A stretch of 64,000 nucleotides of DNA from Siphonodentalium dalli (taxonomy: Eukaryota; Mollusca; Scaphopoda; Gadilida; Siphonodentaliidae), in contig CP136066.1 in the NCBI GenBank assembly GCA_032622095.1, positions 184,736,716 through 184,800,715 on the forward strand. Direction: 5' to 3'. Of this stretch, positions 18,858 to 29,734 are shown in pieces. Both the position numbers and the translations under genes were made by a program. The first letter of the stretch is position 1, and each line of letters starts with the position of its first letter. Below the pieces are notes generated by a model. The model had not been told where the DNA came from. It saw only the letters and a list, made by a program, of their open reading frames with translations, and ran no database searches.

Positions 18858-19815
18858 GCCTGATTATAGAGTGTCAGTCATTTGCAGAATGGGGTCCTCA
18901 GAGGGTGACTGTAGTGATGCTATCCCGAATAGCGGGCTAGCATCACTAAATTCACCCTCTGTGGACCTCATTCTGCTTAGGCAACACCTTCTGTGGAAAG
19001 TTTCTTTATTGTGATGTACACCCATTTGGAACAATGCAATGTGTCGTCTGCCAATTTGGGGATATAGAGAAACTAAATTAAAAAACAAATAGAAACTTTC
19101 TTTATTATCAAATTTCTATGGAAACTTAAATTATTTTCTTTTTTAGTTTAGTTTCTTTATATAATTTCCCGAAATTGGCAGACGACACATTGCATAATCG
19201 ATGTTCCCATTGGTGTACATCACAATATTCACCATTTGGGAACTTCAATATCAGTCTATTCTGCCAATGACAGGCACTCGATATGTCTGCAAAATATGTG
19301 CAAACTTTAGAGTGTGTGAACGTACCCTTAGTCCTTCTGGGTAGCTACTTACAAGCTTGAGTTTAGTGTGTCTGCCATTTGCAGGATGAGGTCCCCAGAG
19401 GGGGAATTTAGTGACGCTATCCCGCATAGCGGGCTAGCATCATCAAATTCACCATCTGGGGACCTCACTCTGCTCAGGCCTCATATGGTATGGGAGACCT
19501 AGACTCAGATTGAAGTTCCCAAATGGTGAATATTGTGATCAACACCCATCGGGAACCTCGATTATGCAATGTGTCGTCTGCCAATTTGGGGATATAGAGA
19601 TACTAAACTAAAAAAAAAATACAATCTATGTGAAGAAGTATCAATAGAAATTTGATAATAATGAAATTCTCCAGAAAAAAAGATCAGGCCTAAGCAGAAT
19701 GAGGTCCACACGGGGTGAGTTTAGTGGTGCTAGACCGATGTGCGGGATAGCGTAACTAAATTCACCCTCTGGGGACCTCATTCTGCAAATGACAGTCGCA
19801 CTAAACTCAGACTTG
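18851..19815. repeat. Cluster of TGTCATTTGCAGAATGAGGTC palindromic repeats
   Basis: Three palindromic units lie at about 18870-18980, 19370-19480 and 19690-19800. Each has arms of the type CATTTGCAGAATGAGGTCC and GGTGAATTTAGTGATGCTA facing inverse copies around a short loop. Between them lies unique-looking text (GGAACCTCGATTATGCAATG, GATATAGAGAAACTAAACTA) that is itself repeated in inverted order. The arrangement recurs at 37600-38075 and 56170-56640, upstream of a receptor gene in the latter and here. A minimal copy is 26387-26541. Confidence 0.75.
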
Positions 19816-20220
19816 GCTACCTAGTAGTATTAAAATGACATATCTCATTTAGCCTACATAGTAACTGATGAAAGAAAAGACAGGTCGATTATTACACGCG
19901 AATTGATTGTATTCGCGCACACCAGACTGCACATGGCGACAATCCCACGAAAATGAAACGCCGCGTAGAATGAATAGTTTTCATTTATCGTACTCGCACC
20001 CGAGAACACTTATACGTACATGAAACAATTGAGCATGATTAATATTTGTAATTATTTATTAAAGTGTATACATTCGAGATCGAATTCTTGCGGCAGATTT
20101 GAGGCCATTGTATTGTACTTCATTAAACTGAAGCGACGAATGAGATTTATAGGAAGGTGCAACTTACTGCGATTCAGACTATTCAAAGATCCCGCTAGAC
20201 TCGGACGAACATCGGGCAAA

Positions 20221-21372
20221 ATGATTAAACAATGCCTATGTTGGCTGCTTTTCAATATCAGCGTCTGTCTCTGTACTAATCTTCAACGCGACGCCATCAT
20301 CGACCTTAGAACTAAAATTTACAACATTTCGGACACACTTGTGCCGCCGACAAACGAAACTTTAGACGTTGACGTCACATTCCACTTGATGGAACTAACT
20401 GAAATCAAATCTACGGAACAAAGTCTCAAAATAATCGCTCTTGTGTTTTTGTCGTGGTTGGATACTAACTATAAATGGGAACCAGTTTCTCACAATGGTG
20501 TTGATATGATTCTGATCGACGAGGAACATATATGGACTCCGAATGTTGGTATTACGAACACTGTCAACAAATTAGAAATTCTTAGGCATTATGGATATAG
20601 AACAAAGGTACTTAGTTCGGGTCACGTGAACTGGTTTGGTACAACCGATTTCGAGACATCTTGTCAAATTGACATAACAAAATGGCCGTTTGATACACAG
20701 TCCTGCTCTGTCATATTTTACCCGTTTGATGATGTAAAACTATTGCCGTATGAGATCCAAGTCTATGATGAATACACCCGTATGTTCGTGCAAAGAGAAA
20801 AATGGAAAATCGTCTCATACAACATAACTTCATTCTGGATGGAAATAGAAGGAAAGATGGTGGTTGAAGTAAATCTGAAGTTCGCGAGGATGTCCTCCTT
20901 CTACGTCATTACTATTATAACACCACTAGGGCTACTCTCATTGGCTAACTTGTGTACGTTCAAGATACCTGTTGCTTCGGGCGAGAAAATGTCATTCTCT
21001 GTATCAATAATGCTGTCATTTTCGATCTACTTCAATCTCATCTACAACATTATGCCAAAAACATCGGGGTCGATTTCAGTCTTCGCCATTACTTTGGATA
21101 TTTTGTTCGCCATATCTGTCGCGACAACAATGGTAGCAGTGGCTGTCCAGAGGTTGCATTTCACAGATCAGTCCAGCAGTGTTCCAAAATGGTCGCGGTT
21201 CCTGTTACAGCGAAAAAACAAGTATACTCCGTCGGATTCCTCAACCGGGCGTGAAGACATGGACGTCGACTGGATGGATTTAGCGGCAAGTGTTGACAGA
21301 TTAGCTTTCCGTATTTGTGTTTCTATAACTCTGTTGTCTGTCATAATCGGTCAAGCTATGATGCTTTCATGA
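20221..21372 (+). CDS. Intronless Cys-loop (nicotinic-receptor-like) ion channel subunit, copy A
   Basis: 383 codons. The ATG at 20221 is chosen because copies B and C start at the same position; 20020-20220 is shared non-coding leader. A signal peptide (CLCWLLFNISVCLC) is followed by the ligand-binding domain. The Cys-loop is C148 to C162 with WPFD between, 13 residues as in the family. M1 is about 226-249, M2 about 255-279 starting with GEK (cation-type), M3 about 284-309 and M4 about 360-382. The M3-M4 loop is only about 50 residues. The vicinal Cys pair of loop C and the loop B Trp are absent, so acetylcholine may not be the ligand. Product: a plasma-membrane pentameric channel subunit. 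Confidence 0.9.
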   Translation: MIKQCLCWLLFNISVCLCTNLQRDAIIDLRTKIYNISDTLVPPTNETLDVDVTFHLMELTEIKSTEQSLKIIALVFLSWLDTNYKWEPVSHNGVDMILIDEEHIWTPNVGITNTVNKLEILRHYGYRTKVLSSGHVNWFGTTDFETSCQIDITKWPFDTQSCSVIFYPFDDVKLLPYEIQVYDEYTRMFVQREKWKIVSYNITSFWMEIEGKMVVEVNLKFARMSSFYVITIITPLGLLSLANLCTFKIPVASGEKMSFSVSIMLSFSIYFNLIYNIMPKTSGSISVFAITLDILFAISVATTMVAVAVQRLHFTDQSSSVPKWSRFLLQRKNKYTPSDSSTGREDMDVDWMDLAASVDRLAFRICVSITLLSVIIGQAMMLS

Positions 21373-21839
21373 GACGCATTTCAGAGTGAACATGGAGGCG
21401 GACATGTTGGGCGTCCGTGACTAATCTGGCGCATTGTGTGGTTCATCGGGCAAGTAACGTGAGGATATCGACTGAAAAAGCGAAATTATTAAAGATTTAG
21501 GTATAGGATAATGGCTTAAACCTGAACAATATTTTCTGAGAATGGATAGATCAATACCACAAGTCGAATAGTTCCATTCGCTGAAATAATGTACAGTTTG
21601 AAGTTATTATCCGGCTTAAAATATCGCCTTGTTTCACACGAAATCGGGCCAAATATCCGATGTTATACCATGTGCTCGGTCGTATCCACCTGCTCATTCG
21701 CTGCGCGGATGGTGATATCTGAACCCATTGTCAAATTAATGAGATATGATTACTCGCGAAATGTCAGCTTTACACGACGGTAGCCCTCGTGATTTATGAA
21801 CGAAAATTAGGAGCGGAAATTTGCAACCCTCGATTATTT
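21373..21839. other. 3' flank of receptor copy A
   Basis: Nearly identical to 58214-58640 except for a ~36-bp segment present only in the other copy near 58470. No gene is visible. It probably includes the receptor 3' UTR; no unambiguous AATAAA was found. Confidence 0.4.
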
Positions 21840-23400
21840 AACACATTATTTTCAGAACATCAATGCGACTACACACGGTGACGACCCATCGATAGAACGG
21901 AATGAAAGTGAACTATTTAACGTAGACTCGAATCCCGATTTGAACCGATCGATTATTAGTAAGCTATTAAGAGTCTCAAAATAACAAATCAAGCGGCCAT
22001 TATCTTATTTTTAATGACTACATGTATATCAAAGCTTTTTCAGATGTTTTCATGGGAATATACTGCAAATTGTTTAACATAACATTAAACACGGGGATAA
22101 TACCGGCCGATTCGGTGATAGGAACTATTGTACCTCTTTACAAAAAATAAGGGAGACCCGATCGACCCCAGTAATTATAGGCCGATCACACTTCTGAGTT
22201 GTTTTGGTAAACTGTTTTAAGATCTTGTCCAATCGTTTGGGACAATTCATTGACGCATTTGACGTTATATCAGAAAATCAGTCGAGTTTCAGGAAAATTA
22301 TTCGACAATCAAAATAATTTTCATTTTAAATCTATCATTTGAGGTAAGTAGAAAATTGAACAAGAATTTATTATTCGCGTTTATTGGCACCCAAAAGGCA
22401 TTCGACATGGTATGGAGGCAACGACTTTGGATGAAAATGTTAAAATATGGGATCAATATGAAAATATTTAAGGTTATTGCCAACATGTATGATCATATAA
22501 AATCCTGTGTTCAAAAAGAGGGAAACAAATCCATTAACACCCCCGTCATGCTGGTGTTAGGTAAGGAGTAAACCTACCCTCTACTATTTACATTGTACTT
22601 GGACGATTTGCAAGAATATTTACTTGACAACGACATTGTGGGCTTAAAAACAATAGACCAAGAGATAGAGAATCGACTCAACTGTTATGTGAAAATATTC
22701 ATGATTCTTTACGCCGATGATGCGCAATCATGGCGGAACCCCAAAAGTATTACAACAACAACAACTGGATCTCATTGAAAAATATTGCAATAAATGGAAA
22801 TAAACAGTGAATATCGAGAAACGAAAATTGTCAACCTATCGAAGACCAGTCTCCCCCCCCCAAAAAACTTCTGTTCAAAGTTAGACGAATCGAAAGAGTA
22901 AACCAATTTATTTACTTTATGTTTTAAATCTGGATCATTCACGACGGCAAAAAAAGGCCCTGGTGGAATAAGCTACCAAAGCCATGTATTCAGTTATTGG
23001 AAAATCGCAGAAGAACTGTCTCTCCATTAAAAACCAACTTGATTTGTTCGACATGCACGTTATGCCAATTTTATTATATTGTTGCGAGATTTAGGGTTTG
23101 GTAATAATGATATTCTGGAAAAAGTTCATCGAATTAAAATTATGAACAGTGAGGAGGTAAGATATCCGAGAATATTTAATACTACTGAAATTAGCACAGA
23201 CTATGTTTGATATCAACGCTAATAATTTCCCTATGTTACACCGAATCTATGATTTATTAGAACACTGTAACCAATTACATGCATGGCACATATATCGCAT
23301 ACCGAATACCGCATGGCCAATTCGTTTCGTATATAGACTGTAGTTTAATTTCACAATTAACCGATAACTGGGAAAATGATATGGTTACATACCGCAGAGT
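21840..23400 (+). pseudogene. Dead LINE reverse transcriptase, copy A
   Basis: The decayed reading runs from the RT N-terminus (words such as FNVDSNPDLNRSI near 21930) through NYRPITLLSCFGKL near 22180 and FDMVWRQRLW near 22410. It reaches a motif C reading ILYADDA near 22700 and a C-terminal region to about 23400. It is broken by many stops and frameshifts. The same LINE copy is present after receptor copy C, so it was inserted before the segment duplicated. Type: APE LINE, I/Nimb-like. Confidence 0.8.
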
Positions 23401-23540
23401 ACTAACATGACAATAACATGCAATTTACGCGACGAAATTTATGATTGGTATAATAACAAAATTTGTCTATACTATTTTATTCTTTCTGTTTATCGCGGTT
23501 TCAACCGATGTGACTATTTTAACAGCAGTACCCACTGCCA
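23401..23540. repeat. Diverged fragment matching 61-190 and 35800-35930
   Basis: TGATTGGTATAAnAACAAA and the following CTATTCTTTCTGTTTA region occur in all three places in the same order. It is a third, shorter copy of the segment that opens the window. Confidence 0.5.
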
Positions 23541-23723
23541 ACGCTTACCGCATCGGTAATATTTCTTTATTTATTGTGAAAATAAACAAAATACATATAC
23601 ATCTACATGATGCTCACAACTGTTTTAAAGTCAAAACAGTTATCTTCTAAAAGTTTGTCGCAATTTCTATTTGTGTGAAATATAATCGTTGTTGTTTTTC
23701 ACGCAACACAGATTCTCAGCCCG

Positions 23724-23995
23724 ATGTCACTACTTTATGTAGACAGTATAGACATACTCCAGTCTAAGTCGATAATATCACTACTTTATGTAGACAGTAT
23801 AGACATACTCCAGTCTAAGTCGTATAAAACGATAATGTCACTACTTTATGTAGACAGTATAGACATACTCCAGTCTAAGTCGATAATATCACTACTTTAT
23901 GTAGACAGTATAGACATACTCCAGTCTAAGTCGATAATATCACTACTTTATGTAGACAGTATAGACATACTCCAGTCTAAGTGGTATAGAACTAT
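23724..23995. repeat. 51-bp minisatellite, five copies
   Basis: The unit begins TCACTACTTTATGTAGACAG and is repeated five times, with one 60-bp variant (third boundary, extra nine bases). Because 51 and 60 are multiples of three, a plus-strand frame stays open over the array (SLLYVDSIDILQSK per unit). Within each unit ACTTTATGTAGACAGTATAG and CATACTCCAG repeat without change, so the copies are recent. Confidence 0.9.
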
Positions 23996-24061
23996 AATTG
24001 ATTGAGGGTCGGGAAAATGTGCCAATTATAAAACATCGAACATTACACAAACTGTAAAGTC

Positions 24062-24202
24062 AACATCTTGTATATGTCCTAAGCATAATTATAATGAACA
24101 TCTTGTATATGTCCTAAGCATAATTATAATGAACATCTTGTATATGTCCTAAGCATAATTATAATGAACATCTTGTATATGTCCTAAGCATAATTAGAAT
24201 GA
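24062..24202. repeat. 35-bp minisatellite, four copies
   Basis: The unit AACATCTTGTATATGTCCTA plus 15 further bases (ending AATTATAATG) is repeated four times. The last unit has a single A-to-G style change near its end (AATTAGAATG). Confidence 0.9.
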
Positions 24203-24372
24203 ACACACCGAAGTTCGATCCACATACACAGTGTTGAGAACACAACAAATAGTCCATGCCAACAAATCTGCTATTCGATATCCTCACGTGGTACATGTTC
24301 TCAAATATATCTATATTCTACACAAATTTGACCCGCCATATCAAATCCAGTCGGAAGTCGGGATTTTTTTTA

Positions 24373-24513
24373 CCCTGTGCCAATGCATTCTCTTATATAT
24401 GCGAGTCGACCATAGGTCGCCTCGCATATATAAGAGAATGCATTGGCCTAACAATTTTTTTAAATTTTAATAATTTGTTCTTGTATTCTTTAACAATTTT
24501 ATATAATTTCACC
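24373..24513. mobile_element. Truncated second copy of the double-hairpin MITE
   Basis: 24373-24448 equals the inverse of the right hairpin of 16052-16280, including the CATAGGTCGCC loop variant. The following AT-rich text (TTCTTTAACAATTTTATA) matches the inverse of that element's interior. The other terminal hairpin is missing. Confidence 0.75.
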
Positions 24514-24970
24514 CATACAGAGCCCCAGACAAACATGAGCAGACGACATTCTTCTATATGCTTCTATATATGTGTGGGGCTCCCTGCAGAGTGATGGATG
24601 TTTTTTATTTTATGTCCTAAAAATTGTAAGAAACATTTATTTAAAAAACATGATAAAAATTGTTAGGACATTTTGAATTGTTATGATTAAACAGATACAC
24701 GGCTATCTCTTTTAAGTTCCAATTATAAATATTATGTTATTTGCTTGTGACCAATGGTATATGACAACAAAATATAAATATTTACGCACAGACACAAATA
24801 AACCATTTGTGTACTATGTCATCATTGATGTTTAGTTATCCCATAGGAAATGTTCAGAAAATAAGTTCAATAAACGTTTTTTGAATTTATTATCTAAACA
24901 TATCCCTCAATAAATAGGACTCTTTGTTCTTTTATTTATTTGTCGTCATCTTATATTACCTGCACAACCC
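24514..24970. other. AT-rich non-coding stretch
   Basis: 24520-24595 contains an inverted pair, CAGAGCCCCAGACA and TGTGGGGCTCCCTG, a likely fold-back remnant. No gene was recognised. Confidence 0.3.
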
Positions 24971-24971
24971 T

Positions 24972-25323
24972 ACAAATCAATAATAGACCATTCCTATGTC
25001 CACACACAAACCCTAGTCGTCACGTCCCTGCAAATCAATAATAGACCGTTCCTATGTCCACACACAAACCCCTAGTCGTCACATCCCTGCAAATCAATAA
25101 TAGACCGTTCCTATGTCCACACACAAACCCCTAGTCGTCACATCCCTGCAAATCATAATAGACCGTTCTATGTCCACACACAAACCCCTAGTCGTCACAT
25201 CCCTGCAAATCAATAATAGACCGTTCCTATGTCCACACACAAACCCCTAGTCGTCACATCCCTGCAAATCAATAATAGACCGTTCCTATGTCCACACCCA
25301 AACCCCTAGTCATCACGTCCCTG
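24972..25323. repeat. 59-bp minisatellite, about six copies
   Basis: The unit contains AATCAATAATAGACCGTTCC and CACAAACCCCTAGTCGTCAC. About six copies are present with few differences (one copy lacks two bases near 25155). It is not in frame for coding. Confidence 0.9.
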
Positions 25324-26386
25324 ATTAATGGTATATAGTTAAATCGGAGTCTGTGGGGTAGTCCGGTGGCCAGTTGATTTACAACACTATTCAATGAGTA
25401 AGCACTCAAACTACACAGTAACCCAGGTGTGTTCTTAAACTGAGTTTAAACGTCTGTGTGGTACATGTATGTGCACCTCGTATATTCCCCACTATGGGGG
25501 AACTACCGAGTTTCGTGAGCATTTTTTAACGATTCCGATTCTCTATCGAGCAATCGCGGCATAAAACGTAAAAACAATATGGTACCGTATGTGCTCAGTA
25601 ATTGTTTGCATGTCGTAACTTTATGAGAATGAGATATTCTAATTGTGAACATATAAATGTATTTGGTAATATGAACCCTATATACAATATCTTGTTTTAG
25701 CCCAATAATTGTTTGAACATGATTTAAGCGTTAGACGTTGACATGATGTTAAAACTACTCCGCATATATGTAGAGAACCGGAGCCACCGCGATTAAGTTG
25801 CAAAGAATCGGAACCCTCAATAGAGAACCGGAACCTCCACCAGATTTTCATTTTAGCTTCTTTTCTAAAAAAAATGCGAGCTATAGTTAATTTTTTTAGC
25901 ATCCCCCAGTGGATGTCACGGTCGCCATATTTTAAAAGTTTCGACGAATTTTATAAGTATTAGTTTGTGAACATTTAGTGGAAATGAAGAATATTCCTCA
26001 CAAACTGACACATACCGAGTAATTTCCCAATAACATTTGAAATTCTGACGATAAACTGACCAGATGTTGGGACATATATTACTAACCTTCATTTATGCGT
26101 GTATGCTCTTTTCTGTTGAGATGAAGCGAGGTGGCAGAAAAATTGCTTTGAGTATGATGATGTCACGAAAATGAGCAAAATATGAAAAGAATCGGAAACG
26201 TTGCTCGATAGAGAATGTAAATAAAGTTGGGTAGAGAACCAAATCGCCGGGAGTAGTTCCATAACAGTGATATTCCGTGTCGGTTTACATCTGATGCACA
26301 GAAAGGTAAACCATAGTGTTCAATGAGAAAGTTATGAAATTGCCTATGCTTCAGAGGAGATGGTCTCTTGACAACTGATATGTTGA
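25324..26386. other. Non-coding, nothing firm recognised
   Basis: 25770-25850 has short direct repeats of AGAGAACCGGA. No coding motif was seen in either strand. Confidence 0.3.
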
Positions 26387-26541
26387 CAAGCCTTGAAATA
26401 GTGTGTCTGTCATTTGCAGAATGAGGTCCACAGAGGGTGAATTTAGTGATGCAAGCCGCTATGCGGGGAGCATCACTAAATTCACCCTCTGGGGACCTCA
26501 TTCTGCAAATGACAGACACACTATTTCAAGGCTTGTAAGTT
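26387..26541. mobile_element. 155-bp near-perfect palindromic MITE
   Basis: The arms start ACAAGCCTTGAAATAGTGTG and run about 73 bp through CATTTGCAGAATGAGGTCC and GGTGAATTTAGTGATGC, with a short loop (GCCGCTATGC) at about 26457-26466. This is the cleanest member of the family that clusters at 18.87-19.8, 37.6-38.07 and 56.17-56.64 kb. A single strand would form a very stable hairpin. No target duplication was recognised outside the arms. Confidence 0.85.
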
Positions 26542-26799
26542 GATGCGACGGATGGCAAAGCTCACATAAGCGACGTTATTGGTCGCTTCAGTTGTCGGCA
26601 CAATAAGATCCACATACTTCATTCCCGAGTAACGCTGACATGTGTGCTGGTGGAATCACTTCCCGTAGTTGTGAAACCCGTTACAAATCTATAATTATTC
26701 CATTAGTTCTTTAGAGAACAGAACTATCGTGTGGCCTATCTGAAAAAAATATACAACTTTCACTGCACCGAATTTGGAATTTAATTTAATTTAAATGTC

Positions 26800-27130
26800 A
26801 CGTATTTTCCGTTAAATGTCTAGAATTACTGCATATATACGGATCACGTAAATTTCCTTAAATTATAAATATACGTGACATATACGTGACATATACGTTG
26901 GATTTACGGACACATTTACGTGGAAAATACATGTGCATTCGATCTAAAAAATGCGTGCAATTTACGGATGATTTATTTTAGAAATAATACTTTTATGGAT
27001 GCGTTAAATTTCAAATATACGGGCAATTTACGCACAATTTATATTCTAAATCAAACTTGCGGATACATTTATATCCACATCTACGTGACGTTTACGAGAA
27101 ACTTAATATATTCCAATGCTATGCATTTTA
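26800..27130. repeat. Irregular TTTACG/ATACGTG motif array
   Basis: The words TTTACG, ATACGTGACA and their variants occur every 15-30 bp over about 330 bp, for example AATATACGTGACATATACGTG at 26868-26888. No fixed period is visible. The 94-codon open frame at 26920-27204 is explained by this low-complexity text and lacks motifs. A related TATACGTG/TTTACGG stretch recurs at 27720-27760. Confidence 0.45.
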
Positions 27131-28554
27131 AAAATCATCTTAATCCATATAATAGACAGCATTATCCATGTCAACAAATCGCACAATTTTGGTGGTTAAT
27201 GTAAGATATTGCTCTGAAATATAGGGGAAAATATCTAACGTTGCCACGATAAAATCATGAACAATGTTCAAAACATAGGACAACTGCAAAGTGCATATTG
27301 CCTGGAAAATAGAAATATAACATATAAATTATGCACATATATACACATTGCATAAATTACTACAATTGTTCACCTTCACTTCAAATTAACTATTACAATT
27401 AGCAGTGAATGGTGCGGCTCGGTGGTCGGCTCTAAAGCGAGTGTGAATCAAATAATATTCTACATAGAAGTCTGGCATAGTAGGTCCTGAAAATCGCATA
27501 TCTTGATAAAAGACTGACCGCTTGCCGTTGATGTCGTTTTTCATACAAGTGTGGTGTTAAGTCAGCGGGAAGTCTATTAAATCCCTTCTAAACGCGGCCA
27601 ACTTTAACAGAGACCTGAGGTATGTAACACTCACGGTGGTAAGTTAGTTACAAATTGCTTTGATATCTGGTAGTAATGCCAGATGTAGACACCTACATGC
27701 CATTTTCGTGGAATCAAACGTCAAGTTTACGGATTTTGCGTATTTTAAAATATACGTGCCGTAGATGTCACATATATTCGAAGGCCAAGTCATCTCGGTC
27801 CACAACAGCTTGGAATATCGGTTAGGATGATGCTGTTTTGGACGAGTACCGCCCCGTTGCTCTTCTATAACGTGCACACGTGGGGCCCGGGCATTCACAT
27901 AAACCTCTTTTGACATTCCACAGTTAATCTGTCTTCAAAATGATATATCATTTACCGTGATGGAAAAAGATATAGTGATGATTCGATCGTTTAATATATT
28001 GTTTACATGCATTTTCTGATAGCGCGACAAATCTAAATTCTCTGGAAAACAAGGCTTTGTTTACTTATAAATCTCGTTGCTTTGACATTTAACGGACCTA
28101 TGATATATGCATGTTTGATATCATCATGTTTGGGAAAGGTTGCACTCTATATTCATTTACGCAGAGCTTCCATTTGACATAATCCGAAGACATCCACGCA
28201 AGATAACTCTCGCCCACGATTCTGGGTTATAGAATAGTAACAAGATGGGACTCGGTCCAAAACAGAGTAAACCGAACCGATATCCCAAGCTGTTGTTGAC
28301 CGAGAAGTCTTGGTCTAGTATATTCGATACATGGAAAATGTGTGATATCGCCATATCTATAAACTTCACTTTTCGTCCAGTGTTTGGAGAAAATTCATCG
28401 CATCTGTTTAAAACATAACCAGGACCTTCCGGTACATTGTACATGTAGTTGTGATACAATGGAACTCAAAATATAGTATGCTATATGAAATATGTACAGT
28501 ATATAGATATAAAATGTACGATAGTACATGAACACGGAATATATAGTACTAGAA
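27131..28554. other. Non-coding stretch, nothing firm recognised
   Basis: Open frames at 27644-27916 and 28157-28459 (minus) have no motifs and no second copy in the window. I do not consider them genes. Confidence 0.3.
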
Positions 28555-29290
28555 GGTGACCCGACTTCGTCCGGGCTATTCAAAAACCAAATTTCAAGTC
28601 GATAGCTCCACCCGTTTCCTAGATCTGGTCTGCGCATGCGCGAAGCTGGTGTCGCACGTGCTCGGCGACCCGATAAAATTCGTATCCGGGGCAAGATACA
28701 TTCACATACCAAATTTCAAGTCGATAGCTACACCCGTTTACGAGATATATAGCCCAATGTCATTTGCGGATACCTCGGCCGGTGATGAGTTAACGCGACA
28801 CAGTCAAATGCATCGGCAGGGTGAGAGTTAACGTAATCTAACTTTATGACCTCTGACGACGTCATAGAAATTACGCATTGATTTTATCCCGATAAAAGCA
28901 TCGGACCACTTGTACCTAATAATTGAGGCAGATAACTAAAACGGATACATACATATTATATATCGTTGGAAAGAGGACACGCCACAGATTCTAACCGTGC
29001 AAATTATATGACTGGCAATTTATTATTCGCGCTATATCGAATCGATTTGTGAGCACCGAACTGAAATATATTAGCGCAAAAACGGCGTAAAAACAGATTT
29101 GACCTCCGCACGTGAAAAGTTGACCTCGCACGGACAAATAAATATGCCTATGTTCGTCTCCGGCCGAAAATACCCTAAAATACCAAATTTCATCGAAATT
29201 GGCTTAGTCGTTTTGGAGTCCATCGATTTCAAACACACACACAAACAAACAAACACACACACAAACAAACAGATCTTTCAAAATATATAA
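28555..29290. repeat. Interspersed repeat with CCCGACTTCGTCCGGG head and CA-rich tail
   Basis: The block starts CCCGACTTCGTCCGGGC. It contains two copies of ACCAAATTTCAAGTCGATAG (about 28590 and 28710) and ends in ACACACACAAACAAAC repeats before TATATAATAG. The same head recurs at 42588 and, inverted, near 44985. Heads and tails like these are common in non-autonomous retroposon families of marine invertebrates. The class (SINE-like or LINE 3' end) is uncertain. Confidence 0.5.
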
Positions 29291-29604
29291 TAGATAGGCT
29301 ACTTGGTCCCGGTGTCCAATCCGAGATACAGACTTCGTCGCCATCGCTACCTGTATCACAATACCTATCGACAACACGACTGTTTGGAGCCAACAACAAC
29401 AACAACAGCGACGAACTACCTGCAGTGCTGTCACCAAAGGGGCGGAATTGGAAATTTTGAAAAAAGACCAGCTTATTCATTCTGGATAGGCAACTTGTGT
29501 GAATTAAAACATATGGCTCATGCTAGCCCAAAAGTAATCCGATGGAGGGAAAATAGATTGATAAATATATGAAATGACTGCATTCACGTACAACAGGTGC
29601 CCGG

Positions 29605-29670
29605 TTGATTGACTTGATGGACAGCACAATTCTGTGATGGACAGCACAATTCTGTGATGGACACCTTGTT
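29605..29670. repeat. Short direct repeat GATGGACAGCACAATTCTGT
   Basis: A 21-bp unit is repeated twice plus a partial third (GATGGACACC). It is a local slippage duplication. Confidence 0.7.
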
Positions 29671-29734
29671 TTCTCAATCAACCACACATGCCGACAATTT
29701 TACGCAAATGAAACGGCGTGCACCAGTATCTATA

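Larger units (their letters stand above)
19090..23420. repeat. Segmental duplication, partner of 55909-60147 plus 62955-63180
   Basis: The block carries palindromic repeats, receptor gene and dead LINE in the same order as 55909 onward, with high similarity including flanks (for example ATGGAGGCGGACATGTTGGG after the receptor stop). The partner is interrupted at 60147 by about 2.8 kb before the LINE resumes. This copy is continuous through that point (GAGGAGGTAAGATATCCGAG at 23153-23172). Confidence 0.85.

Noticed and set aside
20020-20220. Upstream extension of receptor copy A giving a 450-residue protein
   Set aside because: The two other copies start at the position equivalent to 20221, where a signal peptide begins. 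The 67-residue extension is not open in copies B and C and would bury the signal peptide.
23724-25323. CRISPR-like appearance of short direct repeats
   Set aside because: The repeats are back to back with no unique spacers, in a eukaryotic context. They are minisatellites.
26920-27204. 94-codon plus-strand frame
   Set aside because: Explained by the AT-rich TTTACG repeat field; no domain, no second copy with conserved frame.
27644-27916. 90-codon minus-strand frame
   Set aside because: No motif, no homologous copy in the window, and no adjacent coding exons.
28556-28831. 91-codon plus-strand frame starting in the CCCGACTTCGTCCGGG repeat
   Set aside because: It falls within an interspersed repeat whose other copies do not keep the frame.
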